In this document: positions 14,829-21,596 of the stretch, one piece after another | How positions within the stretch are numbered: position 1 is the stretch's first letter | Layout of the letters: every line of letters starts with the position of its first letter | IMG/VR virus record: IMGVR_UViG_3300020442_000501 | Span: 1-21,596 of that record | Strand: one strand, 5' to 3' | Origin: a virus | Length of the DNA stretch: 21,596 nucleotides | Position numbers and translations under genes: made by a program | Notes under the pieces: generated by a model | Told to the model about the DNA's origin: nothing | Seen by the model: the letters and a program-made list of their open reading frames with translations, nothing else | Databases searched by the model: none

Positions 14829-15044
14829 TCACTCTTCTTCCTCAGTAGATTCCTCTTCGGTCTCTACTTCGGTTTCCATTTCTGCTTCGATTTCAGTGTC
14901 AGGTTCTCCAAAAGTAGAACCAGCAACTACAGGTCTAAAAGCATCGACTCTTTCTGCTGTCTTTGCATACAGCAAATCTTTAATGGCATCACTGATTTGG
15001 GAAGGTGACTCATCAGCAACCATCATATCTAGAAGTTCTTCCAT
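14829..15044 (-). CDS. 67: gp67 prohead core protein
   Basis: A 71-residue protein with a helical N-terminal half (MEELLDMMVADESPSQISDA, then LLYAKTAERVDAFRPVVAG) and a strongly acidic tail (Glu/Thr only, from about residue 51). This two-part design and the length match T4 gp67 (80 residues, acidic C-terminus), as does its place just after the portal gene. gp67 is part of the prohead core and is proteolysed by gp21. No ribosome site is obvious. A late promoter lies between it and the gp20 stop. Confidence 0.85.
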   Translation of the reverse strand: MEELLDMMVADESPSQISDAIKDLLYAKTAERVDAFRPVVAGSTFGEPDTEIEAEMETEVETEEESTEEEE

Positions 15045-15070
15045 TTATAATAAGTATGATGTACTACCGA

Positions 15071-15078
15071 TATTTATA
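15071..15078 (-). promoter_or_regulatory. Late promoter (TATAAATA) for gp67
   Basis: A perfect TATAAATA on the minus strand, directly abutting the gp20 stop codon (15079-15081) and 26 bases before the gp67 ATG. Confidence 0.75.
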
Positions 15079-16761
15079 CTAGATCTCTCCGCCTTTTGGA
15101 AGTTCAGGTGCTTCAGTTGCACTTCCGTCAATTTCAGGTTCTATCGGTGCCGAAATATTTTGTCCAACTGCTGGATCTTCTTGTGCAAATGGCAATCCAG
15201 TAGCAGGATCAATTGTTGCAGGATCAGGAATAATACCTGCTTTAATTTCCTTCTCAATCAATTCATCTTGTTCAATAATTTCCATGTCAGTCTGACGCAG
15301 AATCTGACGACGAACGTAATCTTGAGAATAATACTTACCAACATAAGGTTCTGCTGCCTGAAGAAGAGTCAATCTCTCATTCATTAATTCAGTATCCTTC
15401 AGTTCAGAGAAGTGATTATCATACAAGAAGTCATATTGAATGTGCTCACTCATCAAATCCCAATCTTCTGGAGTGACAATATTCTTCAAAAGCAACTGAG
15501 TCTTGAGCATATCATTGAACATATTCGAGAATCTCTTTCTCAAACGTCCAACAAACTTAGTGAATTTCAGTTCGTCTCTGAGGATTTCGGAGGATCTACC
15601 CAGATTAAATCCGCCTTCGCCATCCATCCTAGACGGCGGGACGTTGAGTGCTCTATATAATTTCTTTTTAAAATACTCAATGTCTGTGATTTCTCCAAGG
15701 TTTTGTCCTCCTGGAAGAGTAGAAATTTCAGTACCACGTCCTCCCTCTCTTCTAGGTAACCAAAAATCCTCAAGCATAGACATGTATTTCTTGTCATCAC
15801 GAATCTCTCCAGTGTTAGCATCGTATACAAGTTTGTTACGATATCTCATCATAACGTCACGCAGATACTGTTCTGCCTTTTGCTTAGGAAGATTACCAAC
15901 ATCAATGTAGAAAATTCTACGTTCTGGTGCTCTTGACAAACGATAGATAACCAAAGAATCCTCAATCATTCTAAGTTGATTGAGTGCCTTAATTGCTTTA
16001 TGGAGATACGAAAGTGTAATACCTTTATTTCTATCTACAAGACCAGAAGTGCAGTAAGAGACAGAATCTCTTGTCATCTTAATACCTTGACTTCCACCAC
16101 TCTGAGATGCTGAGGAAGTAGAACCTGCCGAATTTCCTGGTTTTGGATTGTAAATAAAGAACTCTTCAATCTCAGGGAAATCATACTCCATAGGATCTTT
16201 CAATCCTCTAAGTTGATTATTGAGATTTTGTACTTCTCCTGGTTTTTTCTTTTGCTGACGAATATAACGCATCTTCATTGCGTCAATATATCTCAACTCT
16301 TGAATTCCCTCTTGGGGATTCTTCATATCAATGATTTTATGATAGTAAATACGACCATCAATATACCAATTCCTATAAATTTCATGCGACTTCTTATCAA
16401 AGTCTAAAAGATTTAGGATATGTTTAAACTCTTTTCTAATCTTTGTCTTAATACCATCACTAGCATTAAGATTTGAAAGTTCAATCTCTACAGGACTATC
16501 ATTTGTATCAGAAACAATTGCTTCGTTTACAATATCTTCAATTGCGCTATCAACCTCAGGGTGTAAAGACATCTCACGATAGCGTTTGATTAAATCAAAC
16601 TCAGTCTTGAATACACCTTCAAGGTCTACATAGCTACCAAAAAAACCACTAGTCGCATAGTGGTCAACCGAATCCTCATTATTAGGAGGAACGGGTGATA
16701 CGGCACTCTGCGGTAGTGGTTCAGAATCCTCAATAGAGAATCCAAATAACTTTGACGACAT
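15079..16761 (-). CDS. 20: gp20 portal vertex protein
   Basis: A 560-residue T4-type portal protein. Hallmarks are YREMSLHPEVDSAIEDIVNEAIV near 60-85, YRNWYIDGRIYYHKIID near 130, LRYIDAMKMRYIR, APERRIFYIDVGNLPKQKAEQYL near 280-305, and VPPSRMDGEGGFNLGRSSEI near 375-395. Twelve copies form the ring through which gp17 pumps DNA and to which the tail joins. T4 gp20 is 524 residues; the extra length includes a Pro/acid-rich C-terminal tail after about residue 510. This gene is the classic cyanophage diversity marker. It is preceded by a late promoter lying in a strong inverted repeat. Confidence 0.97.
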   Translation of the reverse strand: MSSKLFGFSIEDSEPLPQSAVSPVPPNNEDSVDHYATSGFFGSYVDLEGVFKTEFDLIKRYREMSLHPEVDSAIEDIVNEAIVSDTNDSPVEIELSNLNASDGIKTKIRKEFKHILNLLDFDKKSHEIYRNWYIDGRIYYHKIIDMKNPQEGIQELRYIDAMKMRYIRQQKKKPGEVQNLNNQLRGLKDPMEYDFPEIEEFFIYNPKPGNSAGSTSSASQSGGSQGIKMTRDSVSYCTSGLVDRNKGITLSYLHKAIKALNQLRMIEDSLVIYRLSRAPERRIFYIDVGNLPKQKAEQYLRDVMMRYRNKLVYDANTGEIRDDKKYMSMLEDFWLPRREGGRGTEISTLPGGQNLGEITDIEYFKKKLYRALNVPPSRMDGEGGFNLGRSSEILRDELKFTKFVGRLRKRFSNMFNDMLKTQLLLKNIVTPEDWDLMSEHIQYDFLYDNHFSELKDTELMNERLTLLQAAEPYVGKYYSQDYVRRQILRQTDMEIIEQDELIEKEIKAGIIPDPATIDPATGLPFAQEDPAVGQNISAPIEPEIDGSATEAPELPKGGEI

Positions 16762-16771
16762 AATGATTTAT

Positions 16772-16810
16772 GGTTTAGTCCTTTCAATATATTTATGAAA
16801 GGACTAAACC
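16772..16810. repeat. 15-bp perfect inverted repeat between gp19 and gp20
   Basis: GGTTTAGTCCTTTCA (16772-16786) and its exact complement TGAAAGGACTAAACC (16796-16810) flank a 9-base loop. It lies 8 bases past the gp19 stop and 10 bases before the gp20 ATG. The gp20 late promoter CATAAATA occupies the loop and the edge of one arm. There is no T-run after it, so it is not a standard terminator; an mRNA 3' stabiliser or processing site for gp19 transcripts is possible. Confidence 0.9.
16790..16797 (-). promoter_or_regulatory. Late promoter (CATAAATA) for gp20
   Basis: CATAAATA on the minus strand, 28 bases before the gp20 ATG, in the loop of the 15-bp inverted repeat. It matches NATAAATA. Confidence 0.6.
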
Positions 16811-16817
16811 TAAGATA

Positions 16818-17420
16818 TCAGGTTTCGTCTTCTTCAGTTGATCCTAATTCTCCTCTGTTCCAAGAATTAACTTGGAATTCAACGGTGAACTCTTCAATCT
16901 GATCGCCATTGTCGTAAGACAGGTCAATCTGAGAAACATTAGTTGGGAAAATATCGATGAAGTTGTACTGAGCAAGTACAACATTGTTCGATCCACTGTT
17001 GTCCTGACTAGAGAATTCCTTACCTCTACCAAGTTGATAGACGGTAGCATTTGTCATGTATGCAGCAGGAAGTGTAGCACCCATGTTATTGGAAAGTTTC
17101 GCCATGTGCTCTACCCATGCCTCAAATGCATATCTGAGACCAAAGTTCTCGTCGTTGATAACTGTTACAGTCCAGGTATCAACAGTTCTGTCTCCAGCAA
17201 CCTTAAAGATGCGTCCTCTGAAAGGAACATCAATTTGTGCAATGTTGGAAGCAGGAAGTGCTGCCGACTTACACATGAACTGGAAAGTATCAGCATCCCA
17301 TGCTTCTGCGATAGCATCAGGGAAAGTTGTTAACTCAACCTCAAACAGATTGGGGCGGGCACCGCCGCCAATCAGTCTGGATTTGAATGCCGAAAGATTT
17401 TTGTTTGCTCTTGTAGCCAT
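16818..17420 (-). CDS. 19: gp19 tail tube protein
   Basis: A 200-residue tube protein. It begins MATRANKNLSAFKSRLIGGG and contains RPNLFEVELTTFP, CKSAALPASNIAQIDVPFRG near 50-70 (the tube loop typical of gp19), and WTVTVINDENFGLRYAFEAW near 82-101. T4 gp19 is 163 residues; the extra length is mostly a loop near 105-140 and an acidic C-terminal tail (GSTEEDET). It forms the hexameric tube through which DNA passes. AAGGAGGAG lies 7 bases before the ATG, the best ribosome site in the window, fitting a high-copy virion protein. Confidence 0.95.
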   Translation of the reverse strand: MATRANKNLSAFKSRLIGGGARPNLFEVELTTFPDAIAEAWDADTFQFMCKSAALPASNIAQIDVPFRGRIFKVAGDRTVDTWTVTVINDENFGLRYAFEAWVEHMAKLSNNMGATLPAAYMTNATVYQLGRGKEFSSQDNSGSNNVVLAQYNFIDIFPTNVSQIDLSYDNGDQIEEFTVEFQVNSWNRGELGSTEEDET

Positions 17421-17440
17421 TGTTTTACTCCTCCTTTAGG

Positions 17441-17448
17441 TATTTATG
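17441..17448 (-). promoter_or_regulatory. Late promoter (CATAAATA) for gp19
   Basis: CATAAATA on the minus strand in the 39-base gap between gp18 and gp19, 20 bases before the gp19 ATG. It matches NATAAATA. A short TTTAG / CTAAA inverted repeat flanks it. Confidence 0.6.
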
Positions 17449-17459
17449 ATAAGGCTAAA

Positions 17460-19694
17460 TCAAACTCTACCTGCTACTTCTTCAAAACTGACGCCCGTGC
17501 GTGTAGCAACGAAGGTCAGAGTGACGTAGTTGATGGACTTGGCAGGTTTCAGATAGATATCTGCTCTAAACTCATTGTTATCAATGATGTCAGGAGTGTT
17601 GTTGGTCTCATCACAAATAACGAGGAACCCATAGAGACCTCTCTTCGCTTCAACATCACGGAGATATGGTTCAACAATGTTTCTGAAGTTGGATCTTGTT
17701 AACTCATCGTTGAGTTCAAAGAGTTGTGCATTTGCTGCACTCTCCAGTGCTTGCTCAATTGTGAGGAACAAGCGGCGAACGTTGATTCTATCGAATGCAG
17801 ATGCATAAGACAGTGCAGTCTTGTCTCCGAAGAGGAATGTTCCTGCACCCTGCTGAGTTACGAAAGAGTTAATTCTGTTAGGATACAGTTTGTCTCTTTG
17901 TGCCTTGGAGGGGTTGTATGCAAGTTTAACTGCATTGTTCAGTGTTCCTCTTGCCTGACCTGCAGGTGAGAACCAAGGATATGCGACGATGTTAGTTCTG
18001 GTCATCATACCAGCAACGTCAGCATTACAAGGAACATAGCGGAACTTGTTATTGAAGCGGTCGTAAGTATACTTATAACCACTATCAAATACAGCGTATG
18101 AAGAAGAAGTCAGAGGGCTGAAGTACTCAATCAGATTATTGGTCTGAGTTGTTGTATTGGACTGTCCAACCAGGTCTGCTCTATGAGGACCGATCAGTGC
18201 CATGCAATCCTTTCTTTGCTCTGCAAGAGAGATAAGATAGTTTGCCTTTGCCTGCGATTCTGCCTTCTCAGTGCATCCAGGACCCATGATCAGATAATCA
18301 ACTTCAATCTCGTCCTTATTGGATAAGTATGAATATGCAGTTTGGAGACTGCCAAGAGTTGCTTTGAACTCGTCAGTTGCTCCAGCGTTTCCGTAGTTCT
18401 TACCACCGGAAAGAGTATAAGAAACGTTACCGATTGCGGAGAACGTTACGCCTTGTGCTGCTTGTCCCCAAGTACCATCGCCAGTTGAGACTGCTGCGAA
18501 AGAAGCAGACTTAACTCCAGTGTAAGCACTGAAACCAGTTGCGACAGGAGCAGTTCCGTGATAGGTATCTGCTGCTGCAGATGGACTCTTACCTGCGTAT
18601 ACATTGGCAGAGAAGTCAGCAATATAATCCTTATAGTAAATCTTCAGAGGAGAATTGACTGCGGAAATTGTGTCAGATGCCTTAGACAGACCGACATGCT
18701 TCTCAAGGATGTTACCCTGAATTCCTGTTACAGAACCCTTGTCATCAACGACAACAACGTGGATTCCGTCGCCATAACCATTTCTTGTAGAAACGAAGTT
18801 ATTTGCTGTAGGTCTAGGAGCAATGGACTTCCAGTAAACTGTCGAGTTTGTGAGTCCAAGAGTCTGTTGATCATACCAATCAACTGCAGTAGCAACTGAA
18901 ACAGCAGCAGTAGCAGAAGAACCAGTATTAACACCAACAGCGTTGACAAAGGTCAGAGTGTCGGAGGTGTCGAAAGATGCATAAGAAGTTCCTTCTTGAT
19001 ATGCAATCTTAGTTTCTGTTGCTCCGCCGCCAACTGTTTCTACGCGAGAAACAACCTTAACGTCAATGGTGCTAGCACCAGTTGTAGAAGTGGTGACTCC
19101 GGTGATGATCCCCTTCAGATATCCAGTGAAGGAAGAAGTTGTTCCTGAACCAGGTACAGTTACGCCAGCAAGAGAAGCAGTAACACCAAGACCAACTTCA
19201 GCGCCCATTGCGCCAGGGTTAGTTGTGGTAATACCGATCGTTTGGTCTGCAAAATCGTCGATGACACAAACCTTCAGGTCATCTGCCCAAGTACCAGGGT
19301 TTTTAGCAGCCCAAGTAAAGTCTGTTGCTGTATCGTGGTTCTCCGAATAGTCGTCGTAGTTCTCAATTAAGAGTGCTGTAGTAGCAGCAATACCAACACC
19401 TGCATTAGCATTAATGAGTGTGGTTCCAGATGCTCTTACTACCTTGAGAACGCCGCCGTAGGAAAGGTATGAAGAAGCAGACATCCAGTACTCATACTGG
19501 TTACCGCTTGCTTGTGGCTTACCGAATACATCGATAAGTGCTTGCTCACTGTCAACCTGAACAGGTTCGTTCACGGGACCGATTGCGAATGGACCCGCAA
19601 TTGCTCCAATATTATCTAAAACATTATCAACTCTACCTTTGGTTAAGTCAACTTCTCTGACGAGTACGCCTGGAGATAATTGAGGAGTCGCCAT
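17460..19694 (-). CDS. 18: gp18 contractile tail sheath protein
   Basis: A 744-residue sheath protein. The N-terminus ATPQLSPGVLVREVDLTKGR and the last 140 residues from about 604 (RINSFVTQQGAGTFLFGDKT, then FLTIEQALESAANAQLFELN, ending TRTGVSFEEVAGRV) are the conserved T4 gp18 core that drives sheath packing. Residues about 150-430 are Gly/Thr/Ser/Val rich, variable and probably surface exposed. T4 gp18 has 659 residues, so this one carries about 85 more, mostly in that variable part. GGAG lies 9-12 bases before the ATG, and a late promoter AATAAATA lies 33 bases upstream. Confidence 0.96.
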   Translation of the reverse strand: MATPQLSPGVLVREVDLTKGRVDNVLDNIGAIAGPFAIGPVNEPVQVDSEQALIDVFGKPQASGNQYEYWMSASSYLSYGGVLKVVRASGTTLINANAGVGIAATTALLIENYDDYSENHDTATDFTWAAKNPGTWADDLKVCVIDDFADQTIGITTTNPGAMGAEVGLGVTASLAGVTVPGSGTTSSFTGYLKGIITGVTTSTTGASTIDVKVVSRVETVGGGATETKIAYQEGTSYASFDTSDTLTFVNAVGVNTGSSATAAVSVATAVDWYDQQTLGLTNSTVYWKSIAPRPTANNFVSTRNGYGDGIHVVVVDDKGSVTGIQGNILEKHVGLSKASDTISAVNSPLKIYYKDYIADFSANVYAGKSPSAAADTYHGTAPVATGFSAYTGVKSASFAAVSTGDGTWGQAAQGVTFSAIGNVSYTLSGGKNYGNAGATDEFKATLGSLQTAYSYLSNKDEIEVDYLIMGPGCTEKAESQAKANYLISLAEQRKDCMALIGPHRADLVGQSNTTTQTNNLIEYFSPLTSSSYAVFDSGYKYTYDRFNNKFRYVPCNADVAGMMTRTNIVAYPWFSPAGQARGTLNNAVKLAYNPSKAQRDKLYPNRINSFVTQQGAGTFLFGDKTALSYASAFDRINVRRLFLTIEQALESAANAQLFELNDELTRSNFRNIVEPYLRDVEAKRGLYGFLVICDETNNTPDIIDNNEFRADIYLKPAKSINYVTLTFVATRTGVSFEEVAGRV

Positions 19695-19720
19695 GTTTTT
19701 CTCCGTAATCTCAGTTTATC

Positions 19721-19750
19721 TGAAAATATTTATTAAAAAGTATATTTTCA
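19721..19750. repeat. 9-bp inverted repeat around the gp18 late promoter
   Basis: TGAAAATAT (19721-19729) and ATATTTTCA (19742-19750) are exact complements with a 12-base loop. The AATAAATA late promoter overlaps one arm and the loop. AT-rich, so chance is possible, but the layout repeats that seen before gp20. Confidence 0.6.
19727..19734 (-). promoter_or_regulatory. Late promoter (AATAAATA) for gp18
   Basis: AATAAATA on the minus strand, 32 bases before the gp18 ATG, in the 76-base gap after the zinc-protein gene. It matches NATAAATA. Confidence 0.6.
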
Positions 19751-19770
19751 GTGGGGAAACGTGGCGTGAA

Positions 19771-19992
19771 TTACCAGTCTGGGTATTCCCAGAGATTATT
19801 AGACTTCTTACTCTTCTTTATTCTATCAATAGTACACTCTTTACACTCATATGAGTATGAAGATGCTACTGGTCCTCTATTCTTTCTCGTTCTATAAAAC
19901 CCTTCTACAAGATTTTTAGTTTCTCCGCAGACTCTACATCTCCTATCAGAAAGAAGTAAGTGACCTAGTTTTATCTGCTTATCAAATTCCAT
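19771..19992 (-). CDS. Small Cys4 zinc-ribbon-like protein (73 aa)
   Basis: A 73-residue protein with CRVCGETKNLVEGFY near 18-32 and YECKECTIDR near 46-55. The two CxxC pairs are spaced to bind one zinc ion. The C-x2-CGE-x-K-x-L-x2-FY ... C-x2-C pattern is familiar from phage proteins related to homing or endonuclease-VII-like enzymes, but no HNH or catalytic His/Asp follows, so this could be only the zinc module, or a remnant of a homing endonuclease. The C-terminus is basic and ends NNLWEYPDW. I chose the ATG at 19992, which overlaps the gp17 stop as TAATG, over a GTG at 20010. It is co-transcribed with terminase. Confidence 0.75.
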   Translation of the reverse strand: MEFDKQIKLGHLLLSDRRCRVCGETKNLVEGFYRTRKNRGPVASSYSYECKECTIDRIKKSKKSNNLWEYPDW

Positions 19993-21596
19993 TATGAAAG
20001 GTATTCCCACATAAAGGAACGGTCTCCATACTCATCAGCATTAAACCATCTATCTCCTTCACTGTCAGTAAAACTATCTGTACCTAATCCATCATCCATA
20101 AATCCGAATGGTGCCATATCCTGTTCGATTTGATTCTTCTGTTCTTCGTATAATCTCTTACGAACATCCTGGTCAGTTAGTTCTTTAAAGTAATCTTGTG
20201 CTACTAACCAGGCATAGATAACCAAACACATTGCCAAGTCATCATTACAACCTTCTTCTGCCTCAAACGAATTGTGCTTTGAGATAAAGGTTGTCAGTTC
20301 GGAAATAATCTCATAGTCCTTGAAGATTAACTTGTCTTCTTCAATCAGAGTTTTGAGATTGAGAGATCCAACTTTCTTCACAGTCTTAGACATCTTCACG
20401 CCTAACTGTGTTTTCTTTCCAGAGAATCCCTGACCTACAATCTGCCCTGCTCTGCCCCTCATGGAGCACATAAGTAGGTTTTGATACTCAAGGTCATATT
20501 GTAGGATAGATGCCACCTGGTCGCCAATATCGTTGACCTCACAGAGTATAAATGCGCTATTGTAATTCTTTGCTACCTCATAGATGATATTGGGGAACAA
20601 CATCGGTTTGATATCATTGTTCCGATACTTAGCAACTACTTTATGAGGGAACTCTGTAATATCTACACAGACAAATGCAGAGTAGTCTTCTCCAACTCCT
20701 CTAGCAACGTCAACTGACATTACATAATCATGGTTCTCCTTCGGAGGTTCATATACATCTAATCCTGCACTCTGTTTAATTGGAGATTCATACACCATAC
20801 TCCTTAATTTGCTAGGAGCAATCAGAGTATCAACAGAACCTAAGAATTCGCATTCAAACTCAACCTTGAACTGTGCTTCTGAAGTGTTGGCAATAGTCTG
20901 CTCTTTCCACTTCGCATCCCTACCTGGAACTTCAGACCAGTGAACATCTGTAGGAACATATTCGTTCTTACTCTTCTCCGCATCGTGCCACATACGGTAG
21001 AAGTGATTCATACCGTGAGGCGTAGAGACGATGATTACCTTCGTGCTTTTACCAGAAGTAATAGTAGGATAAACAGAGGCAAAGAACGAGTCAGCAATGT
21101 GATTTGGGACGAACGCGAATTCGTCGAGAAAGAGGATGTTAAATGACATACCTCGGACAGCAGATGCAGATGTAGATGCTGCCAATATTTTACTGCCATT
21201 TTCTAACTCCAGTGAACCTCTATTCCATGCAATGATACCCTGCTGCATCCACTTTGGTAAGTTCTCGTATGCAGTTTGTAACCTTCCTAAAAGTTCCCTA
21301 GCAGTTGCTGCTTTGTTTGCTAGGATGCCAATATTAACACTGTCATTGAAGACAGCATAGTGCAGCAAAAAAGATACCACGGTGGTAGACTTACCAGTCT
21401 GTCGTGGCATCTTACAGATATTAAATCTATTATCATGGAAGTTATTGATTAACTTCTCTTGAAAGTCATAAGGCATAAAAGGTTGAAGACCTTTATCCAA
21501 GGTCACAATCTTCACATAGTTTTTAGTAAAGTAAACAGGGTCTTGCTTACATTTAATAAACTCTTCAACCTGCTCCTGAGTAAACTCAATAGGAGT
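19992..21596 (-). CDS. 17: gp17 terminase large subunit (N-terminus outside window)
   Basis: At least 534 residues are visible; the frame is open to the window edge, so the N-terminus is missing. The GTG at 21515 is internal: upstream codons read EEFIKCKQDPVYFTKNY, which continues the T4 gp17 homology. Using the visible partial numbering, the ATPase has Walker A PRQTGKS at 64-70 and Walker B ILFLDE at 154-159. The nuclease has SVDVARG with Asp296, CEVND with Glu353, and CNDDLA with Asp452/453. gp17 packages DNA through gp20 and cuts the concatemer. The ATPase and nuclease motifs look intact. It ends in a TAATG overlap with the zinc-protein gene. Confidence 0.97.
   Translation of the reverse strand, partial: TPIEFTQEQVEEFIKCKQDPVYFTKNYVKIVTLDKGLQPFMPYDFQEKLINNFHDNRFNICKMPRQTGKSTTVVSFLLHYAVFNDSVNIGILANKAATARELLGRLQTAYENLPKWMQQGIIAWNRGSLELENGSKILAASTSASAVRGMSFNILFLDEFAFVPNHIADSFFASVYPTITSGKSTKVIIVSTPHGMNHFYRMWHDAEKSKNEYVPTDVHWSEVPGRDAKWKEQTIANTSEAQFKVEFECEFLGSVDTLIAPSKLRSMVYESPIKQSAGLDVYEPPKENHDYVMSVDVARGVGEDYSAFVCVDITEFPHKVVAKYRNNDIKPMLFPNIIYEVAKNYNSAFILCEVNDIGDQVASILQYDLEYQNLLMCSMRGRAGQIVGQGFSGKKTQLGVKMSKTVKKVGSLNLKTLIEEDKLIFKDYEIISELTTFISKHNSFEAEEGCNDDLAMCLVIYAWLVAQDYFKELTDQDVRKRLYEEQKNQIEQDMAPFGFMDDGLGTDSFTDSEGDRWFNADEYGDRSFMWEYLS

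Noticed and set aside
16772-16810. Calling the gp19-gp20 hairpin a standard terminator
   Set aside because: No T-run follows the stem on the minus strand (ATAAATCATT instead).
20445-20465. GGGCAGA motifs on the minus strand in gp17 similar to the repeats before cobS
   Set aside because: They encode the conserved RGRAGQ stretch of terminase, have 10-base rather than 11-base spacing, and only part of the unit matches.
1-21596. CRISPR array, tRNA genes, insertion sequences or integrase sites
   Set aside because: No regularly spaced long repeats, cloverleaf-like segments, transposase motifs or terminal inverted repeats were seen on reading both strands.

Overview
The window is a strictly one-directional stretch of a T4-like cyanophage genome (a contractile-tailed myovirus of marine Synechococcus/Prochlorococcus type). 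Every supported gene is on the minus strand, so transcription runs from high to low coordinates. The assignment rests on T4 core genes in the order gp17-gp18-gp19-gp20-gp67-gp21-gp22-gp23-gp3-uvsY-uvsW-gp55-gp47-gp46. They are joined by cyanophage or cyanobacterial marker genes: a CobS-type AAA+ ATPase, a VWA/CobT-like protein, a DUF3110 protein and a DUF3310-like protein.

Layout in transcription order. (1) 21596-11269, late virion module: terminase large subunit (N-terminus cut by the window edge), a small Cys4 zinc protein, tail sheath, tail tube, portal, prohead core gp67, an unknown 89-residue protein, prohead protease, scaffold and major capsid protein. Late promoters of the NATAAATA type precede gp18, gp19, gp20, gp67, the 89-residue gene and gp22. 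A textbook intrinsic terminator follows gp23. (2) 11200-7449: a gp3-like tail completion protein, UvsY, a 61-residue protein, UvsW helicase, a probable Sm-like protein and the late sigma factor gp55. gp55 has its own host-type promoter (TTGTCA, 17 bp, TATAAT). (3) 7452-4288: the gp47/gp46 recombination nuclease with a DUF3110 protein overlapping both, then a tiny very basic protein. (4) 4171-24: a 60-residue protein, a hairpin, the HExxH plus VWA protein, a 50-residue protein coupled to it, CobS, and the DUF3310-like protein.

The genes fit together as follows. gp55 is the sigma factor expected to read the NATAAATA promoters. gp22, gp67 and gp21 build and mature a gp23 shell on the gp20 portal, gp17 packages DNA, and gp18, gp19 and gp3 make the tail. 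gp46/47, UvsY and UvsW run recombination-dependent replication. Packing is tight, with seven ATGA or TAATG stop/start overlaps.

I see no wholly new defence or mobile system. The points most worth following are: three GGGCAGAGT repeats at an exact 11-bp period abutting a TATAAT box before cobS; late promoters overlapping inverted repeats before gp18, gp20 and gp22; the AAA+/VWA-metallopeptidase pair with a small gene between; the probable phage Sm-like protein beside gp55; and the DUF3110 protein inside the gp47-gp46 junction. Several genes under 60 codons (1655-1807, 4288-4419) are real on position, start signals and coding content.
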